Below are positions 8,894 to 17,638 of a stretch of DNA of 64,000 nucleotides, one piece after another (within the stretch, counting starts at the first letter, position 1; every line of letters begins with the position of its first letter). This stretch comes from Halosegnis marinus (GTDB lineage Archaea > Halobacteriota > Halobacteria > Halobacteriales > Haloarculaceae), in assembly GCF_029338355.1 (NCBI RefSeq), contig NZ_CP119802.1, positions 2,542,001 to 2,606,000 on the forward strand, given 5' to 3'. A program made the translations under genes and the position numbers. The notes under the pieces were generated by a model, which saw only the letters and a program-made list of their open reading frames with translations, was not told where the DNA came from and did no database searches.

Positions 8894-8900
8894 GAAATAC
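8894..8900 (-). promoter_or_regulatory. TATA element for psmB-psmA
   Basis: Reads GTATTTC on the minus strand, centred 27 nt upstream of ATG 8869. Confidence 0.55.
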
Positions 8901-8904
8901 CCTT

Positions 8905-8922
8905 GCTAAAGACCGCTTTAGC
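8905..8922. promoter_or_regulatory. Inverted repeat GCTAAAG-ACCG-CTTTAGC upstream of psmB
   Basis: A perfect 7-bp inverted repeat with a 4-nt spacer, ending 4 nt upstream of the psmB TATA element, where archaeal activators or repressors often bind. It could equally be part of the TFB-recognition region. No known regulator is assigned. Confidence 0.4.
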
Positions 8923-8993
8923 CCGCCGGCGAAAGGGCTATACGTCGAGGCGGGGCCCGCGTCCCACGGCGACTCGTTCCGGTGTACACAACC

Positions 8994-8999
8994 CTTATT
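8994..8999 (+). promoter_or_regulatory. TATA element CTTATT for the Mrp-family gene
   Basis: Centred 27 nt upstream of ATG 9024, consistent with leaderless transcription. Confidence 0.6.
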
Positions 9000-9023
9000 C
9001 GACGCCCTCGGCTACCCCGTGCC

Positions 9024-10067
9024 ATGGACGAAGACGCGGTCCGGGACCTGCTGCGCTCCGTGGCGGACCCGGACCTCGACGACGACATCGTGTCGCTGGG
9101 GCTGGTCAACAGTATCGAGGTCGACGGCGACCGTGTCCGCGTCGACCTCGCGCTCGGCGCGCCGTACTCGCCCACGGAGACGGAGATGGCCGGCGAGGTC
9201 CGGCGGCTGCTCTCCGCGGAGGGGCTGGAGCCGGAGCTGTCGGCGAACGTGGACCGCGGGCTCGACCCCGACGAGCAGGTGCTCCCCGGGGTGAAGAACG
9301 TCATCGCGGTCTCCTCCGGCAAGGGCGGCGTCGGGAAGTCGACGGTCGCGGTCAACCTCGCGGCGGGACTCTCCGACATGGGCGCGAGCGTCGGATTGTT
9401 CGACGCCGACGTGTACGGGCCGAACGTTCCCCGGATGGTGGAGGCCGACGAGCGGCCGCAGGCGACGGCCGACGAGACCATCGTCCCGCCCGAGCGGTTC
9501 GGTATCAAGCTGATGAGCATGGCCTTCCTCGTCGGCGAGGACGACCCGGTCATCTGGCGCGGCCCGATGATTCACAAGCTCATCACCCAGCTCGTCGAGG
9601 ACGTGGAGTGGGGGACGCTCGACTACATGGTCGTGGACCTGCCGCCGGGGACCGGCGACACCCAGCTGACCCTGCTCCAGTCGGTTCCCATCTCGGGGTC
9701 GGTCATCGTCACGACGCCCCAGGAGGTGGCGCTCGACGACGCCCGCAAGGGGCTTCGGATGTTCGGGAAGCACGACACGCCCGTCCTCGGCATCGTGGAG
9801 AACATGTCCGGCTTCCGCTGTCCCGACTGCGGGAGCGTCCACGACATCTTCGGCGCGGGCGGCGGCGAGCGGTTCGCCGAGGAGAACGACCTTCCCTTCC
9901 TCGGGGAACTGCCCCTCGACCCCGACGTGCGCGAGGGCGGCGACACGGGCAAGCCCGTCGTGCTCGACGACGACAGCGACACCGGGGAGGCGTTCCGGTC
10001 GTTCGCCCGCTCGACGGCGAACATGCAGGGTATCCTCCACCGGCAGCGCACCTCGCGGGGGCGATGA
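9024..10067 (+). CDS. apbC: Mrp/NBP35 family Fe-S cluster carrier ATPase
   Basis: A 347-residue P-loop ATPase that holds and delivers [4Fe-4S] clusters to apoproteins. Residues 1-80 are a MIP18/DUF59 domain. The deviant Walker A SSGKGGVGKST is at 97-107, the GPMIHK segment and DLPPGTGD follow, and the bridging cysteines are in FRCPDC near residue 270. Length and order match the Mrp family. ATG 9024 is set by the TATA element 27 nt upstream. The stop overlaps the ATG of the next small gene, so the two are coupled. Confidence 0.95.
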   Translation: MDEDAVRDLLRSVADPDLDDDIVSLGLVNSIEVDGDRVRVDLALGAPYSPTETEMAGEVRRLLSAEGLEPELSANVDRGLDPDEQVLPGVKNVIAVSSGKGGVGKSTVAVNLAAGLSDMGASVGLFDADVYGPNVPRMVEADERPQATADETIVPPERFGIKLMSMAFLVGEDDPVIWRGPMIHKLITQLVEDVEWGTLDYMVVDLPPGTGDTQLTLLQSVPISGSVIVTTPQEVALDDARKGLRMFGKHDTPVLGIVENMSGFRCPDCGSVHDIFGAGGGERFAEENDLPFLGELPLDPDVREGGDTGKPVVLDDDSDTGEAFRSFARSTANMQGILHRQRTSRGR

Positions 10068-10276
10068 CGGGGAGGGACCCGGAGCGGACGGCCCTGCTGC
10101 GCGAGGTCGCTGAGGACGTGCGGGGCGATTCCTCGGAGTCCGAACAGCTGGCGGCGATGCTGTACCGCGTCTCCGACCTCTACGACCCCGACGAGGAGAC
10201 GACGCCCGAGGACGTCTACCGGAACGTCCGGAACATCCTCGAGATCAAGGAGCGGGGCACGCTCGCGCGCGACTGA
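10064..10276 (+). CDS. Small acidic protein coupled to the Mrp-family gene
   Basis: A 70-residue protein of unknown function whose ATG overlaps the stop of the preceding gene (ATGA). It is soluble and helical, rich in Glu and Asp, without cysteines. The pattern of an acidic helix, a turn at YDPDEETTPED and a basic end is compatible with a small adaptor, but nothing identifies it. The tight overlap suggests joint expression with the Fe-S carrier. Confidence 0.75.
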   Translation: MTGRDPERTALLREVAEDVRGDSSESEQLAAMLYRVSDLYDPDEETTPEDVYRNVRNILEIKERGTLARD

Positions 10277-10277
10277 C

Positions 10278-10478
10278 GTGACCGACGACGAGCGCAACGC
10301 CGTCGCCCGCGAGGCCGTCCGCGAGGGCGCCGTGGAGTGCCCGCTGTGCGGCCGACAGCTGGCCGAGCCCGCGGAGCGACTGGTCGGCTTCGGCGTCACG
10401 GAGCCGCTCACCGTCGAGACGGCCGACGCCGTGGAGTGTCCCCGCTGTTCGGGCGTGACCTTCCTCGCAGGCGAGTAG
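10278..10478 (+). CDS. Small CxxC zinc-finger protein
   Basis: A 66-residue protein with two CxxC knuckles, CPLC near residue 21 and CPRC near 54, enough to bind one zinc. Such small proteins are abundant in haloarchaea and several affect motility, biofilm or growth, but their targets are mostly unknown. The GTG start at 10278 lies 1 nt after the previous stop, so it completes a three-gene unit with the Mrp-family ATPase. Confidence 0.78.
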   Translation: MTDDERNAVAREAVREGAVECPLCGRQLAEPAERLVGFGVTEPLTVETADAVECPRCSGVTFLAGE

Positions 10479-10517
10479 CCGTGTCGCGGCGTCGCACGGC
10501 CCCGCTCGCTTCGTGAC

Positions 10518-10524
10518 CCTTAAG
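10518..10524 (+). promoter_or_regulatory. TATA element CCTTAAG for the tRNA-Ser/rps13 operon
   Basis: A strong TTAAG-type box whose predicted transcription start is near 10545-10550, giving a leader of about 60 nt before tRNA-Ser. That leader holds the hairpin at 10561-10574. Confidence 0.55.
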
Positions 10525-10560
10525 TAGCGGAGTCGAGTTTCTTCAACCGCACTCGATGCA

Positions 10561-10574
10561 GGGGCTCCGGCCCC
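10561..10574 (+). other. Hairpin GGGGC-TCCG-GCCCC in the tRNA-Ser leader
   Basis: A perfect 5-bp stem with a four-base loop. It lies between the promoter and the tRNA and may assist precursor folding or end the upstream transcript. There is no U tract after it, so a classical terminator is not indicated. Confidence 0.35.
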
Positions 10575-10606
10575 GAGTCCGAGAGGGCGAAGATACACAG
10601 ACGCGT

Positions 10607-10689
10607 GTTGCGGTAGCCAAGTGGCCCAAGGCGCTGGGTTGCTAACTCAGTGGCGTCATGCCCCCGGGGTTCGAATCCCCGCCGCAACG
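10607..10689 (+). tRNA. tRNA-Ser (anticodon GCT)
   Basis: The acceptor arms GTTGCGG (10607-10613) and CCGCAAC (10682-10688) pair fully, with discriminator G at 10689. The anticodon loop TTGCTAA gives GCT, reading AGC/AGU. The T arm is GGGGTTCGAATCCCC, and a long variable arm makes it class II, as expected for serine. No intron and no encoded CCA. It is 25 nt before rps13 and probably shares its transcript. Confidence 0.95.
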
Positions 10690-10714
10690 CTCACACCCCA
10701 CCCCATAGCCAAAC

Positions 10715-11233
10715 ATGAGCGCGGAAGAACCAGAGAACGAGGCCGAGGACGAGGAGGAGGACATCCGATACTTCGTCCGCATCGGCCAGACCGACCTCGA
10801 CGGCACGAAGTCCGTCGAACGGTCGTTGAGCGAGATGAACGGAATCGGCAAACGAACCGCCCGCATCATCGCGGAGAAGGCCGGCATCGACCGCCGGGCC
10901 GTCTTCGGGAAGCTCGAGGAGGACGAGATCGACGAGATCGTCGGCCTCGTCGAGGGCTTCGCCGACGAGGTCCCCGAGTGGATGGTCAACCACCAGAACG
11001 CCTACTTCACGGGCGAGTCCACCCACGAGACCGGCAACGACCTGGAGATGACCCGACGCCGGGACATCAACCGGATGAAGATGATCGACTCGTACAAGGG
11101 CACCCGCCACAAGCGCGGCCAGAAGGTCCGCGGCCAGCGGACGAAGTCCACGGGTCGCTCCGAGGGCACCATCGGCGTCAACGTCGAGGCCATCAAGGAA
11201 CAGCAGGCCGAGGAAGCGGAGGGTGACGAGTAA
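10715..11233 (+). CDS. rps13: Small ribosomal subunit protein uS13
   Basis: A 172-residue uS13 with an acidic N-terminal extension of about 15 residues, then the S13 core with its helix-hairpin-helix ([20 protein letters not shown]-like segment near 45-60) and a basic C-terminal tail ([16 protein letters not shown]). It sits in the head of the 30S subunit and contacts the P-site tRNA. The acidic extensions are a halophile trait. Its stop shares one base with the rps4 start (TAATG), so translation is coupled. Confidence 0.97.
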   Translation: MSAEEPENEAEDEEEDIRYFVRIGQTDLDGTKSVERSLSEMNGIGKRTARIIAEKAGIDRRAVFGKLEEDEIDEIVGLVEGFADEVPEWMVNHQNAYFTGESTHETGNDLEMTRRRDINRMKMIDSYKGTRHKRGQKVRGQRTKSTGRSEGTIGVNVEAIKEQQAEEAEGDE

Positions 11234-11763
11234 TGCCCCTCGGAAGCAACACCAAGTTCTACGAGACCCCGAACCACCCGTTCCAGGGCGAGCGCATCAG
11301 CGACGAGGCGCGGCTGCTCGAGAACTACGGTCTCAAGAACAAGGAGGAGCTGTGGCGCGCACAGTCCGAACTGCGCGGCTACCGCCGCGAGGCCCGCCGA
11401 CTGCTCGGCGAGGCGCAGGGCGACGCGGACGCCGCGGCCGAGGCCGGCGAGGAGTTCCTCGCGCGGCTCAAGCGCATCGGCGTCCTCGACGACGAGGAGA
11501 GCCTCGACGACATCCTGTCGCTCGACGTGACGGACGTCCTCGAACGGCGCCTCCAGACCGTCGTCTACCGGCAGGGGCTGGCGAACACGCCCAAGCAGGC
11601 GCGCCAGTTCATCATCCACGGGCACATCACCCTCGACGGCGCCCGCGTGGGCACCCCGTCGATGAAGCTGGACGTGTCCGAGGAGGACGGCCTCGACTAC
11701 GAGGAGCGGAGTCCGCTCGCGGACGACCTGCACCCGGAGCGTGCGGGAGGTGACCAGGAATGA
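11233..11763 (+). CDS. rps4: Small ribosomal subunit protein uS4
   Basis: A 176-residue uS4, a primary 16S rRNA binder that nucleates assembly of the 30S body. The N-terminal part has the ribosomal S4 fold ([14 protein letters not shown]) and the middle carries an S4 RNA-binding domain ([16 protein letters not shown], about 120-155). The C-terminus is acidic and short. Its end overlaps the rps11 ATG by 4 nt, and a strong Shine-Dalgarno sequence for rps11 lies inside its last codons. Confidence 0.97.
   Translation: MPLGSNTKFYETPNHPFQGERISDEARLLENYGLKNKEELWRAQSELRGYRREARRLLGEAQGDADAAAEAGEEFLARLKRIGVLDDEESLDDILSLDVTDVLERRLQTVVYRQGLANTPKQARQFIIHGHITLDGARVGTPSMKLDVSEEDGLDYEERSPLADDLHPERAGGDQE
11745..11753 (+). 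promoter_or_regulatory. Shine-Dalgarno GGGAGGTGA for rps11
   Basis: A near-perfect anti-16S match 6 nt before ATG 11760. It is notable because many genes here lack such sites; it lies within rps4 and supports reinitiation inside the operon. Confidence 0.7.
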
Positions 11764-12146
11764 GCTCGAACGACGACAAGTGGGGCGTCGCGCACGTGTA
11801 CGCCTCCTTCAACAACACGATAATCACGGTAACGGACCTGACCGGCGCGGAGACAATCGTGAAGTCCTCCGGCGGCACGGTCGTGAAGCAGAACCGCGAC
11901 GAGGCGTCGCCGTACGCCGCCATGCAGATGGCGGAGGCCGTCGCCGAGGAGATCAAGGCCGCCGGCATCAGCGGCCTCCACGTCCGCGTCCGCGGCCCCG
12001 GCGGGAACCTCAACAAGTCCCCCGGGCCCGGCGCGCAGGCGACCATCCGCGCGCTGGCGCGCGCCGGACTGGAGATCGGCCGTATCGAGGACGTGACCCC
12101 CATCCCGCACGACGGCACGCGGGCGCCGAAGAACTCCGGGTTCTGA
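11760..12146 (+). CDS. rps11: Small ribosomal subunit protein uS11
   Basis: A 128-residue uS11 of normal length. It shows the family blocks [25 protein letters not shown] and the glycine-rich [27 protein letters not shown], ending in the conserved [15 protein letters not shown]-like tail. It lies on the 30S platform near the mRNA exit. A strong Shine-Dalgarno site precedes it and the rpoD gene follows after 1 nt. Confidence 0.97.
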   Translation: MSSNDDKWGVAHVYASFNNTIITVTDLTGAETIVKSSGGTVVKQNRDEASPYAAMQMAEAVAEEIKAAGISGLHVRVRGPGGNLNKSPGPGAQATIRALARAGLEIGRIEDVTPIPHDGTRAPKNSGF

Positions 12147-12147
12147 G

Positions 12148-12894
12148 ATGAGCGAGGACTACGAGGTGGAGTTCATCGAACGCGGCGACCGGGACGCGAC
12201 GTTCCTGGTCCGCGGCGTCTCCCCGGCGTTCGCCAACGGCATCCGTCGCGCGATGCTCGCGGACGTCCCGACGCTCTCCATCGACGAGGTGCGTGTCGTG
12301 GAGAACTCGTCGGTGATGTTCGACGAGCAGATCGGCCTCCGACTGGGGCTGATACCGCTGACGACGCCGCCGGGCGAGTTCGAGGCGGGCGACACCGTCA
12401 CCCTCGCGCTCGACGTCGAGGGGCCGGACACGGCCTACTCGGGCGACCTCGCCTCCGCCGACGACCTCGTCTCGCCGGCCGAGGAGAACGTCCCCATCAT
12501 CGACCTGAAGGAGGGACAGCGGCTCGAGATCGAGGCCGACGCGGTGCTCGACACCGGCAAGAGCCACGCCAAGCATCAGGGCGGCGTGGCGGTCGGCTAC
12601 CGGCACCTCCAGCGGGTAGAGGTCGTCGGCGACAGCGAGGAGTTCGAGCAGGCCGAGCCGCACGTCATCCGCGGCGTCATCGAGGAGGACGGGGAGCTGA
12701 TCCCCGCCGCCGAGTTCGGCAACGACCTCACGAACCGCTACGAGGGGAAGGAGGTCGAGGTCCACGACGTGCCCAACGCCTTCGTCTTCAGCGTGGAGAC
12801 GGACGGCTCGATGTCCGTCGAGGACCTCGTACTCGCGGCGACCGAGTCCATCCACGACCGCGCGGACGACCTCGAGGACGCGGTCCAACTGTAA
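12148..12894 (+). CDS. rpoD: RNA polymerase subunit D (Rpo3)
   Basis: A 248-residue archaeal homologue of bacterial alpha and eukaryotic Rpb3. With subunit L it forms the assembly platform of RNA polymerase. The N-terminal dimerisation part has [14 protein letters not shown] and LRLGLIPL. The central insert, which in some archaea carries a [4Fe-4S] cluster, has no cysteine anywhere in this protein, so the cluster is absent. It stands between ribosomal genes in the conserved archaeal order rps13-rps4-rps11-rpoD. Confidence 0.96.
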   Translation: MSEDYEVEFIERGDRDATFLVRGVSPAFANGIRRAMLADVPTLSIDEVRVVENSSVMFDEQIGLRLGLIPLTTPPGEFEAGDTVTLALDVEGPDTAYSGDLASADDLVSPAEENVPIIDLKEGQRLEIEADAVLDTGKSHAKHQGGVAVGYRHLQRVEVVGDSEEFEQAEPHVIRGVIEEDGELIPAAEFGNDLTNRYEGKEVEVHDVPNAFVFSVETDGSMSVEDLVLAATESIHDRADDLEDAVQL

Positions 12895-13025
12895 CATGAA
12901 CACGCGCGCCCACACCCACGTGCCAGCCCGCGACGGGACCACCGTCGCCGCCGGCTCCGTCGGCGGCACCGCCGGGAGGCACACCGAAGGGGTTACAAGC
13001 GGGCGCGCGGTACACCGATTCGCGA

Positions 13026-13110
13026 GCAGGGATAGCCAAGTCAGGCCAACGGCGCAGCGTTCAGGGCGCTGTCGTGTAGACGTCCGCAGGTTCAAATCCT
13101 GCTCCCTGCA
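13026..13110 (+). tRNA. tRNA-Leu (anticodon CAG)
   Basis: Acceptor arms GCAGGGA (13026-13032) and TCCCTGC (13103-13109) pair, with discriminator A at 13110. The anticodon stem CAGCG/CGCTG encloses CAG. A long variable arm and the T arm GCAGGTTCAAATCCTGC fit class II leucine tRNA. No intron. Its place between rpoD and rpl18e matches the operon described for Haloarcula marismortui, in which a tRNA-Leu is cotranscribed with ribosomal proteins and enolase. Confidence 0.95.
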
Positions 13111-13148
13111 TCCATTCTCTCCCTGGACTGGAAACGAGAGTGATACCG

Positions 13149-13499
13149 ATGAGTAAGACGAACCCGAGACTCAACAGTCTCATCGCCGACCTCAAGTCCG
13201 CCGCCCGCAACGGCGGCGGCGACGTGTGGGCCGACATCGCCGAGCGGCTGGAGAAGCCCCGGACGACCCACGCGGAGGTCAACCTCGGTCGTATCGAACG
13301 GTACGCCCGCGAGGACGAGACCGTCCTCGTGCCGGGCAAGGTGCTCGGTTCCGGCGCGCTCCGCAAGGGCGTGACGGTGGCCGCCGTCGACTTCTCCGGC
13401 TCCGCCCGGACGAAGATCGAGGCAGTCGGTGAGGCAGTGAAACTGGAGGAAGCGCTGGAGAACAACCCCGAGGGGACGAACGTGCGGGTGATCCGATGA
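13149..13499 (+). CDS. rpl18e: Large ribosomal subunit protein eL18
   Basis: A 116-residue protein of the archaeal/eukaryotic L18e family, related to uL15. Typical segments are [17 protein letters not shown] at the N-terminus, [13 protein letters not shown] in the middle and the C-terminal VRVIR. ATG 13149 begins the conserved MSKTNPRL; an upstream in-frame ATA/ATG would add three residues. Its final codons overlap the rpl13 ATG by 4 nt. Confidence 0.96.
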   Translation: MSKTNPRLNSLIADLKSAARNGGGDVWADIAERLEKPRTTHAEVNLGRIERYAREDETVLVPGKVLGSGALRKGVTVAAVDFSGSARTKIEAVGEAVKLEEALENNPEGTNVRVIR

Positions 13500-13933
13500 A
13501 CGCCGCCGAGTTCGACGCCGACATCGTCGTCGACGCCCGCGACTGCATCGTCGGTCGCGTCGCGTCGAACGTCGCACAGCGCGCGCTCGACGGCGAGACG
13601 GTCGCCGTCGTCAACGCCGAGGGCGCCGTCATCACCGGCAACGAGGAGGCCACGATGGACGTGTACCGCAAGCGCGTCGACGTCGGCTCCGACCGCGGCC
13701 CCTACTACCCGAAGCGCCCGGACCGCCTGTTCAAGCGGGCCGTCCGCGGCATGGTTCCGTACAAGACCACGGAGGGGCGCGAGGCGTTCGAGAACGTCCG
13801 CATCTACGTGGGTAACCCGTACGAGGACGAGGGCGAGGTGCTCGACGGCACCTCCCTCGACCGGCTGTCGAACATCAAATTCACCACGCTCGGCGAGGTC
13901 TCCGAGCAGCTGGGTGCTAACGTCACATGGTAA
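13496..13933 (+). CDS. rpl13: Large ribosomal subunit protein uL13
   Basis: A 145-residue uL13 that binds 23S rRNA early in 50S assembly. Signature parts are [21 protein letters not shown] near the N-terminus, [24 protein letters not shown] in the middle, and a C-terminal [17 protein letters not shown]. The end overlaps the start of rps9 by 7 nt, so the pair is coupled. Confidence 0.96.
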   Translation: MNAAEFDADIVVDARDCIVGRVASNVAQRALDGETVAVVNAEGAVITGNEEATMDVYRKRVDVGSDRGPYYPKRPDRLFKRAVRGMVPYKTTEGREAFENVRIYVGNPYEDEGEVLDGTSLDRLSNIKFTTLGEVSEQLGANVTW

Positions 13934-14325
13934 CGAACACCTCCGGCAAGAAGAAGACGGCCGTCGCGCGCGCCACCGTGCGCGAGGGCACCGGCAAGGT
14001 CCGCATCAACAGCCAGCCCGTCGAGCTCGTCGAGCCCGAACAGGCGCAGCTGAAGATGCTCGAACCGTTCCGCATCGCCGAGGACGACCTCCGCGACGGC
14101 GTCGACGTCGACGTGACCATCAACGGCGGCGGCTACGCCGGACAGGCGGACGCCGCCCGAACGGCTATTGCGCGCGGCCTCGTCCAGCACAGCAACGATG
14201 CCGAACTGCGCGACGCCTTCATGGCGTTCGACCGCTCGCTGCTGGTCAACGACGTGCGCCAGTCCGAACCGAAGAAGTGGGGCGGCCCCGGCGCTCGGGC
14301 CCGCTACCAGAAGTCCTACCGCTGA
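13927..14325 (+). CDS. rps9: Small ribosomal subunit protein uS9
   Basis: A 132-residue uS9. It shows [20 protein letters not shown] at the start, the glycine-rich [14 protein letters not shown], and the basic C-terminal tail ending [17 protein letters not shown], whose last Arg reaches the P-site tRNA. It is followed by a Shine-Dalgarno sequence for rpoN within and just past its stop. Confidence 0.97.
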   Translation: MVTNTSGKKKTAVARATVREGTGKVRINSQPVELVEPEQAQLKMLEPFRIAEDDLRDGVDVDVTINGGGYAGQADAARTAIARGLVQHSNDAELRDAFMAFDRSLLVNDVRQSEPKKWGGPGARARYQKSYR

Positions 14326-14330
14326 GGTGA
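14324..14330 (+). promoter_or_regulatory. Shine-Dalgarno GAGGTGA for rpoN
   Basis: Lies 8 nt before ATG 14338. It supports that start, although a second ATG follows at once at 14341. Confidence 0.6.
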
Positions 14331-14337
14331 TTCACGC

Positions 14338-14532
14338 ATGATGGTACCGGTCCGGTGTTTCACGTGCGGTAAGGTCGTCGGCGAGCACTGGGAGGAGTTC
14401 AAGGCTCGCACGCGCGAGGACGACGAGAACCCCAAACAGGTTCTCGACGAGCTCGGCGTCGAGCGCGCCTGCTGTCGGCGCATGCTCGTCTCCCACAAGG
14501 ACCTCGTCGACATCGTCGCCCCCTACCAATGA
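14338..14532 (+). CDS. rpoN: RNA polymerase subunit N (Rpo10)
   Basis: A 64-residue zinc-binding subunit that bridges D and L to the catalytic subunits; homologous to Rpb10. The atypical zinc site is visible as CFTCGK (Cys7, Cys10) and the adjacent pair in RACCRRML (Cys44-45). ATG at 14338 or 14341 would give nearly the same protein. It overlaps the rpoK ATG by 4 nt. Confidence 0.96.
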   Translation: MMVPVRCFTCGKVVGEHWEEFKARTREDDENPKQVLDELGVERACCRRMLVSHKDLVDIVAPYQ

Positions 14533-14705
14533 AGACGGACAACCGATACGAGAAGGCGCGCATCCTCGGGGCTCGCGCCCTGCAGGTGAGCTACGGCGCC
14601 CCCGTCCTGGTCGATACGACCCAGACGGAACCCATCCTCATCGCGGCCGAGGAGTACGACGCCGGCGTCCTTCCGTTCACCGTCCGTCGGGGTGAGGAGG
14701 CGTGA
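14529..14705 (+). CDS. rpoK: RNA polymerase subunit K (Rpo6)
   Basis: A 58-residue subunit homologous to Rpb6 and bacterial omega, which helps fold the largest polymerase subunit. The conserved core is [21 protein letters not shown] followed by [22 protein letters not shown]. The ATG overlaps the rpoN stop by 4 nt, and its TGA overlaps the GTG of eno, so three genes are translationally chained. Confidence 0.95.
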   Translation: MKTDNRYEKARILGARALQVSYGAPVLVDTTQTEPILIAAEEYDAGVLPFTVRRGEEA

Positions 14706-15898
14706 CGCTCGTCACCGAGGTGCGACTCCGCCGCGTGCTCGACTCGCGCGGCAACCCGACCGTCGAGGCGGAAGTCACGACGGAGTCGGGCGGCTTCGGC
14801 CGCGCCGCGGCGCCCTCCGGGGCGTCGACCGGCGAGTACGAGGCCATCGAGCTGCCCGCGGAGGAGGCTATCGCCGCGGCCCGCGAGCGCGCCGTGCCCC
14901 GGATCGAGGGGCAGGTGTACGCGGGCGACCAGCGCGGCGTCGACGCCGCGCTGCGCGGCGCGGACGGCACGCCCGACTTCTCCGCGATAGGGGCCAACTC
15001 CGCGGTCGCCGTCTCGATGGCGGCGGCGAAGGCGGGCGCCGACATGCTCGGCGCGCCGCTGTACCAGCACCTCGGTGGCGCCTTCCGCGGCGACTCGTTC
15101 CCGACCCCGCTCGGCAACGTGGTGGGCGGGGGCGAACACGCCGCGGACGCGACCGACATCCAGGAGTTCCTCGCCGCCCCCGTGGGCGCGCCGAGCGTCG
15201 CGGACGCGGTGTTCGCGAACGCGGCGGTCCACGCGGCGGTCGCGGACCTGCTGGCGGAACGCGACATCCCCGCGGCGAAGGGTGACGAGGGGGCGTGGGC
15301 CCCCGCCGTCGCCGACGAGGAGGCGTTCGCGATCGTCGCGAAGGCCATCGACCGCGTCGAGGACGAGGTCGGGTTCGACATCCGCATGGGCCTGGACGTG
15401 GCCGCCGCCGAGCTGTACGACGGCGAGCGCTACGTCTACGCCGACACGGAGCGGACGACCGACGAGCAGATCGACTACATCGCGGGGCTGGTCGAGGACT
15501 ACGACCTCGCGTACGTCGAGGACCCGCTCGACGAGGACGACTACGAGGGCTTCGCGGCGCTGACCGACCGGGTCGGCTCGCGAACCCTCGTCTGCGGCGA
15601 CGACCTGTTCGTCACGAACACGACGCGTCTGCGCGAGGGCATCGAGGTCGGGGCGGCCAACTCGATACTCGTGAAGCCGAACCAGATCGGTACCCTCTCG
15701 GACACGTTCGACGCCATCGAACTGGCGCGGGCGAACGGCTACGACCCGGTCGTCTCCCACCGCAGCGGCGAGACGGAGGACACGACCATCGCACACCTCG
15801 CCGTCGCGACCGACGCCCCGTTCATCAAGACGGGCGCGGTCGGCGGCGAGCGCACGGCAAAGCTGAACGAACTCATCCGAATCGAGGCAAACGCATGA
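14702..15898 (+). CDS. eno: Enolase
   Basis: A 398-residue enolase converting 2-phosphoglycerate to phosphoenolpyruvate. Catalytic and magnesium-binding regions are clear: [36 protein letters not shown], the catalytic Lys in [10 protein letters not shown], and [10 protein letters not shown]. The GTG start overlaps the rpoK stop and its end overlaps the rps2 ATG by 4 nt. Placement of a glycolytic enzyme in a ribosomal operon is an old, conserved archaeal arrangement, also recorded in Haloarcula. Confidence 0.97.
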   Translation: MTLVTEVRLRRVLDSRGNPTVEAEVTTESGGFGRAAAPSGASTGEYEAIELPAEEAIAAARERAVPRIEGQVYAGDQRGVDAALRGADGTPDFSAIGANSAVAVSMAAAKAGADMLGAPLYQHLGGAFRGDSFPTPLGNVVGGGEHAADATDIQEFLAAPVGAPSVADAVFANAAVHAAVADLLAERDIPAAKGDEGAWAPAVADEEAFAIVAKAIDRVEDEVGFDIRMGLDVAAAELYDGERYVYADTERTTDEQIDYIAGLVEDYDLAYVEDPLDEDDYEGFAALTDRVGSRTLVCGDDLFVTNTTRLREGIEVGAANSILVKPNQIGTLSDTFDAIELARANGYDPVVSHRSGETEDTTIAHLAVATDAPFIKTGAVGGERTAKLNELIRIEANA

Positions 15899-16686
15899 GC
15901 GACAACGACGAAGGTCTCGAAGCGGCCGAATCCGACATCGACGAGGAGCCGACCGGCGAAGCCGGTGCGGAGCCCGCCGACGACCCGGAGCCGGTCGCCG
16001 AGACCGATGACACCGACGAAGAGACCGCCGAGGCCGCCGGGGCCGAGGCCGAAGAAGAGACCGAGGAGCCCGCGGTGCTCGACGAGGACGTCATGCCCGA
16101 CGACGAGGCGGACCTCCTCATCCCCGTGGAGGACTACCTCGCGGCCGGCGTCCACATCGGGACCCAGCAGAAGACGAAGTCCATGGAGCGGTTCATCCAC
16201 CGCGTCCGGACGGACGGGCTCTACGTGCTGGACGTCTCGCGGACGGACGACCGAATCCGCACGGCGGCGTCGTTCCTCGCGAACTACGACCCCGAGCAGA
16301 TCCTCGTGGCCAGTTCGCGCCAGTACGGCCGTTTCCCGGCCGAGAAGTTCGCCGACGCCGTCGGCGCGCGCGCCCGCACCGGGCGCTTCATCCCGGGGAC
16401 GCTGACGAACCCGGACTACGACGGCTACATCGAGCCGGACGTGGTCGTGGTGACCGACCCCATCGGCGACTCGCAGGCCGTCAAGGAGGCCATCACCGTC
16501 GGCATCCCGGTCATCGCGATGTGCGACTCCAACAACACCACGTCGAACGTGGACCTCGTGGTCCCCACGAACAACAAGGGTCGCAAGGCCCTGTCGGTCG
16601 TCTACTGGCTGCTCGCCAACGAGACGCTCGACCGCCGCGGCGCGGAGCCCGGCTACGCGCTGGAGGACTTCGAGACCGACCTCTGA
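15895..16686 (+). CDS. rps2: Small ribosomal subunit protein uS2 with long acidic N-terminus
   Basis: A 263-residue uS2. The globular part begins near residue 70 ([22 protein letters not shown]) and shows [24 protein letters not shown], and the C-terminal [18 protein letters not shown]. Before it stand about 65 residues composed mostly of Glu, Asp and Ala. This extension is longer than the S2 core needs and is probably disordered. The ATG overlaps the eno stop. It is the last ribosomal gene of the superoperon. Confidence 0.96.
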   Translation: MSDNDEGLEAAESDIDEEPTGEAGAEPADDPEPVAETDDTDEETAEAAGAEAEEETEEPAVLDEDVMPDDEADLLIPVEDYLAAGVHIGTQQKTKSMERFIHRVRTDGLYVLDVSRTDDRIRTAASFLANYDPEQILVASSRQYGRFPAEKFADAVGARARTGRFIPGTLTNPDYDGYIEPDVVVVTDPIGDSQAVKEAITVGIPVIAMCDSNNTTSNVDLVVPTNNKGRKALSVVYWLLANETLDRRGAEPGYALEDFETDL

Positions 16687-16711
16687 GCCGCGACGACTTT
16701 CTCCCTTCCGC

Positions 16712-17212
16712 TCAGCCGTCCAGCGGCAGCTCCGTCAGGTAGTCGTACAGCAGGTCGTCGGGGAGCGACGCGTGCCACGCCGCCCCGTCGTTCGGTTCCC
16801 CCTCGGCGCGCGCCGCGAAGACGACGAACGGCTGGGGGACGGGGTCGCGGTCGAAGGGGTCGGCGACGTACCGGACGTGGACGTGCGAGAGGCCGCCGAA
16901 GACGGGGTCGACCCCCGTCAGGTCGCGGACGGCGGCGCCCGCACAGTCGCGGAAGTCCGCCTCGGGCCGGCGCGCGGCGGCCGGCTCCGCCCACCCCTCG
17001 TCGCTGTCGACCAGCAGCACCCGGCCCTCGGGGTCGAGGACCCACGCGCCCGCGCCGCCGCAGCCGTCGAAGGCGGCGGCGCGGCCACGGAGGCTCTCGT
17101 ACGCGGTCGCCGAGACCTCGACGGGTTCGCGCACGACCTCGACGCGGCCGTGTTCGGCGGCGAGTTCGGAGAGCACCCGGTCGACGTGGCGGCGGGCGGC
17201 CTGGACCGACAT
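16712..17212 (-). CDS. Nudix-fold-like protein with degenerate Nudix box
   Basis: A 166-residue protein. After a helical N-terminus (1-45) the segment AGAWVLDPEGRVLLVDSDEGWAEPAA matches the first strands of haloarchaeal Nudix hydrolases. The position of the Nudix box (GX5EX7REUXEEXGU) reads EADFRDCAGAAVRDLTGVDP, in which the REUXEE catalytic acids are replaced by neutral residues. The C-terminus LPDDLLYDYLTELP also matches the family. It may bind rather than hydrolyse a nucleotide. It is a single gene convergent with rps2. Confidence 0.75.
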   Translation of the reverse strand: MSVQAARRHVDRVLSELAAEHGRVEVVREPVEVSATAYESLRGRAAAFDGCGGAGAWVLDPEGRVLLVDSDEGWAEPAAARRPEADFRDCAGAAVRDLTGVDPVFGGLSHVHVRYVADPFDRDPVPQPFVVFAARAEGEPNDGAAWHASLPDDLLYDYLTELPLDG

Positions 17213-17259
17213 ACCACCCCGTTCGGCTCCGGGGGTTTAGCCGTTGTGCGCGCGGCGAA

Positions 17260-17619
<360 letters not shown>

Positions 17620-17638
17620 ACAGTTACCGGCCGCCCGG

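Noticed and set aside
13026-13110. Possible intron in tRNA-Leu
   Set aside because: Acceptor, anticodon and T arms fold directly from the continuous sequence; no extra segment is present at the usual intron site.
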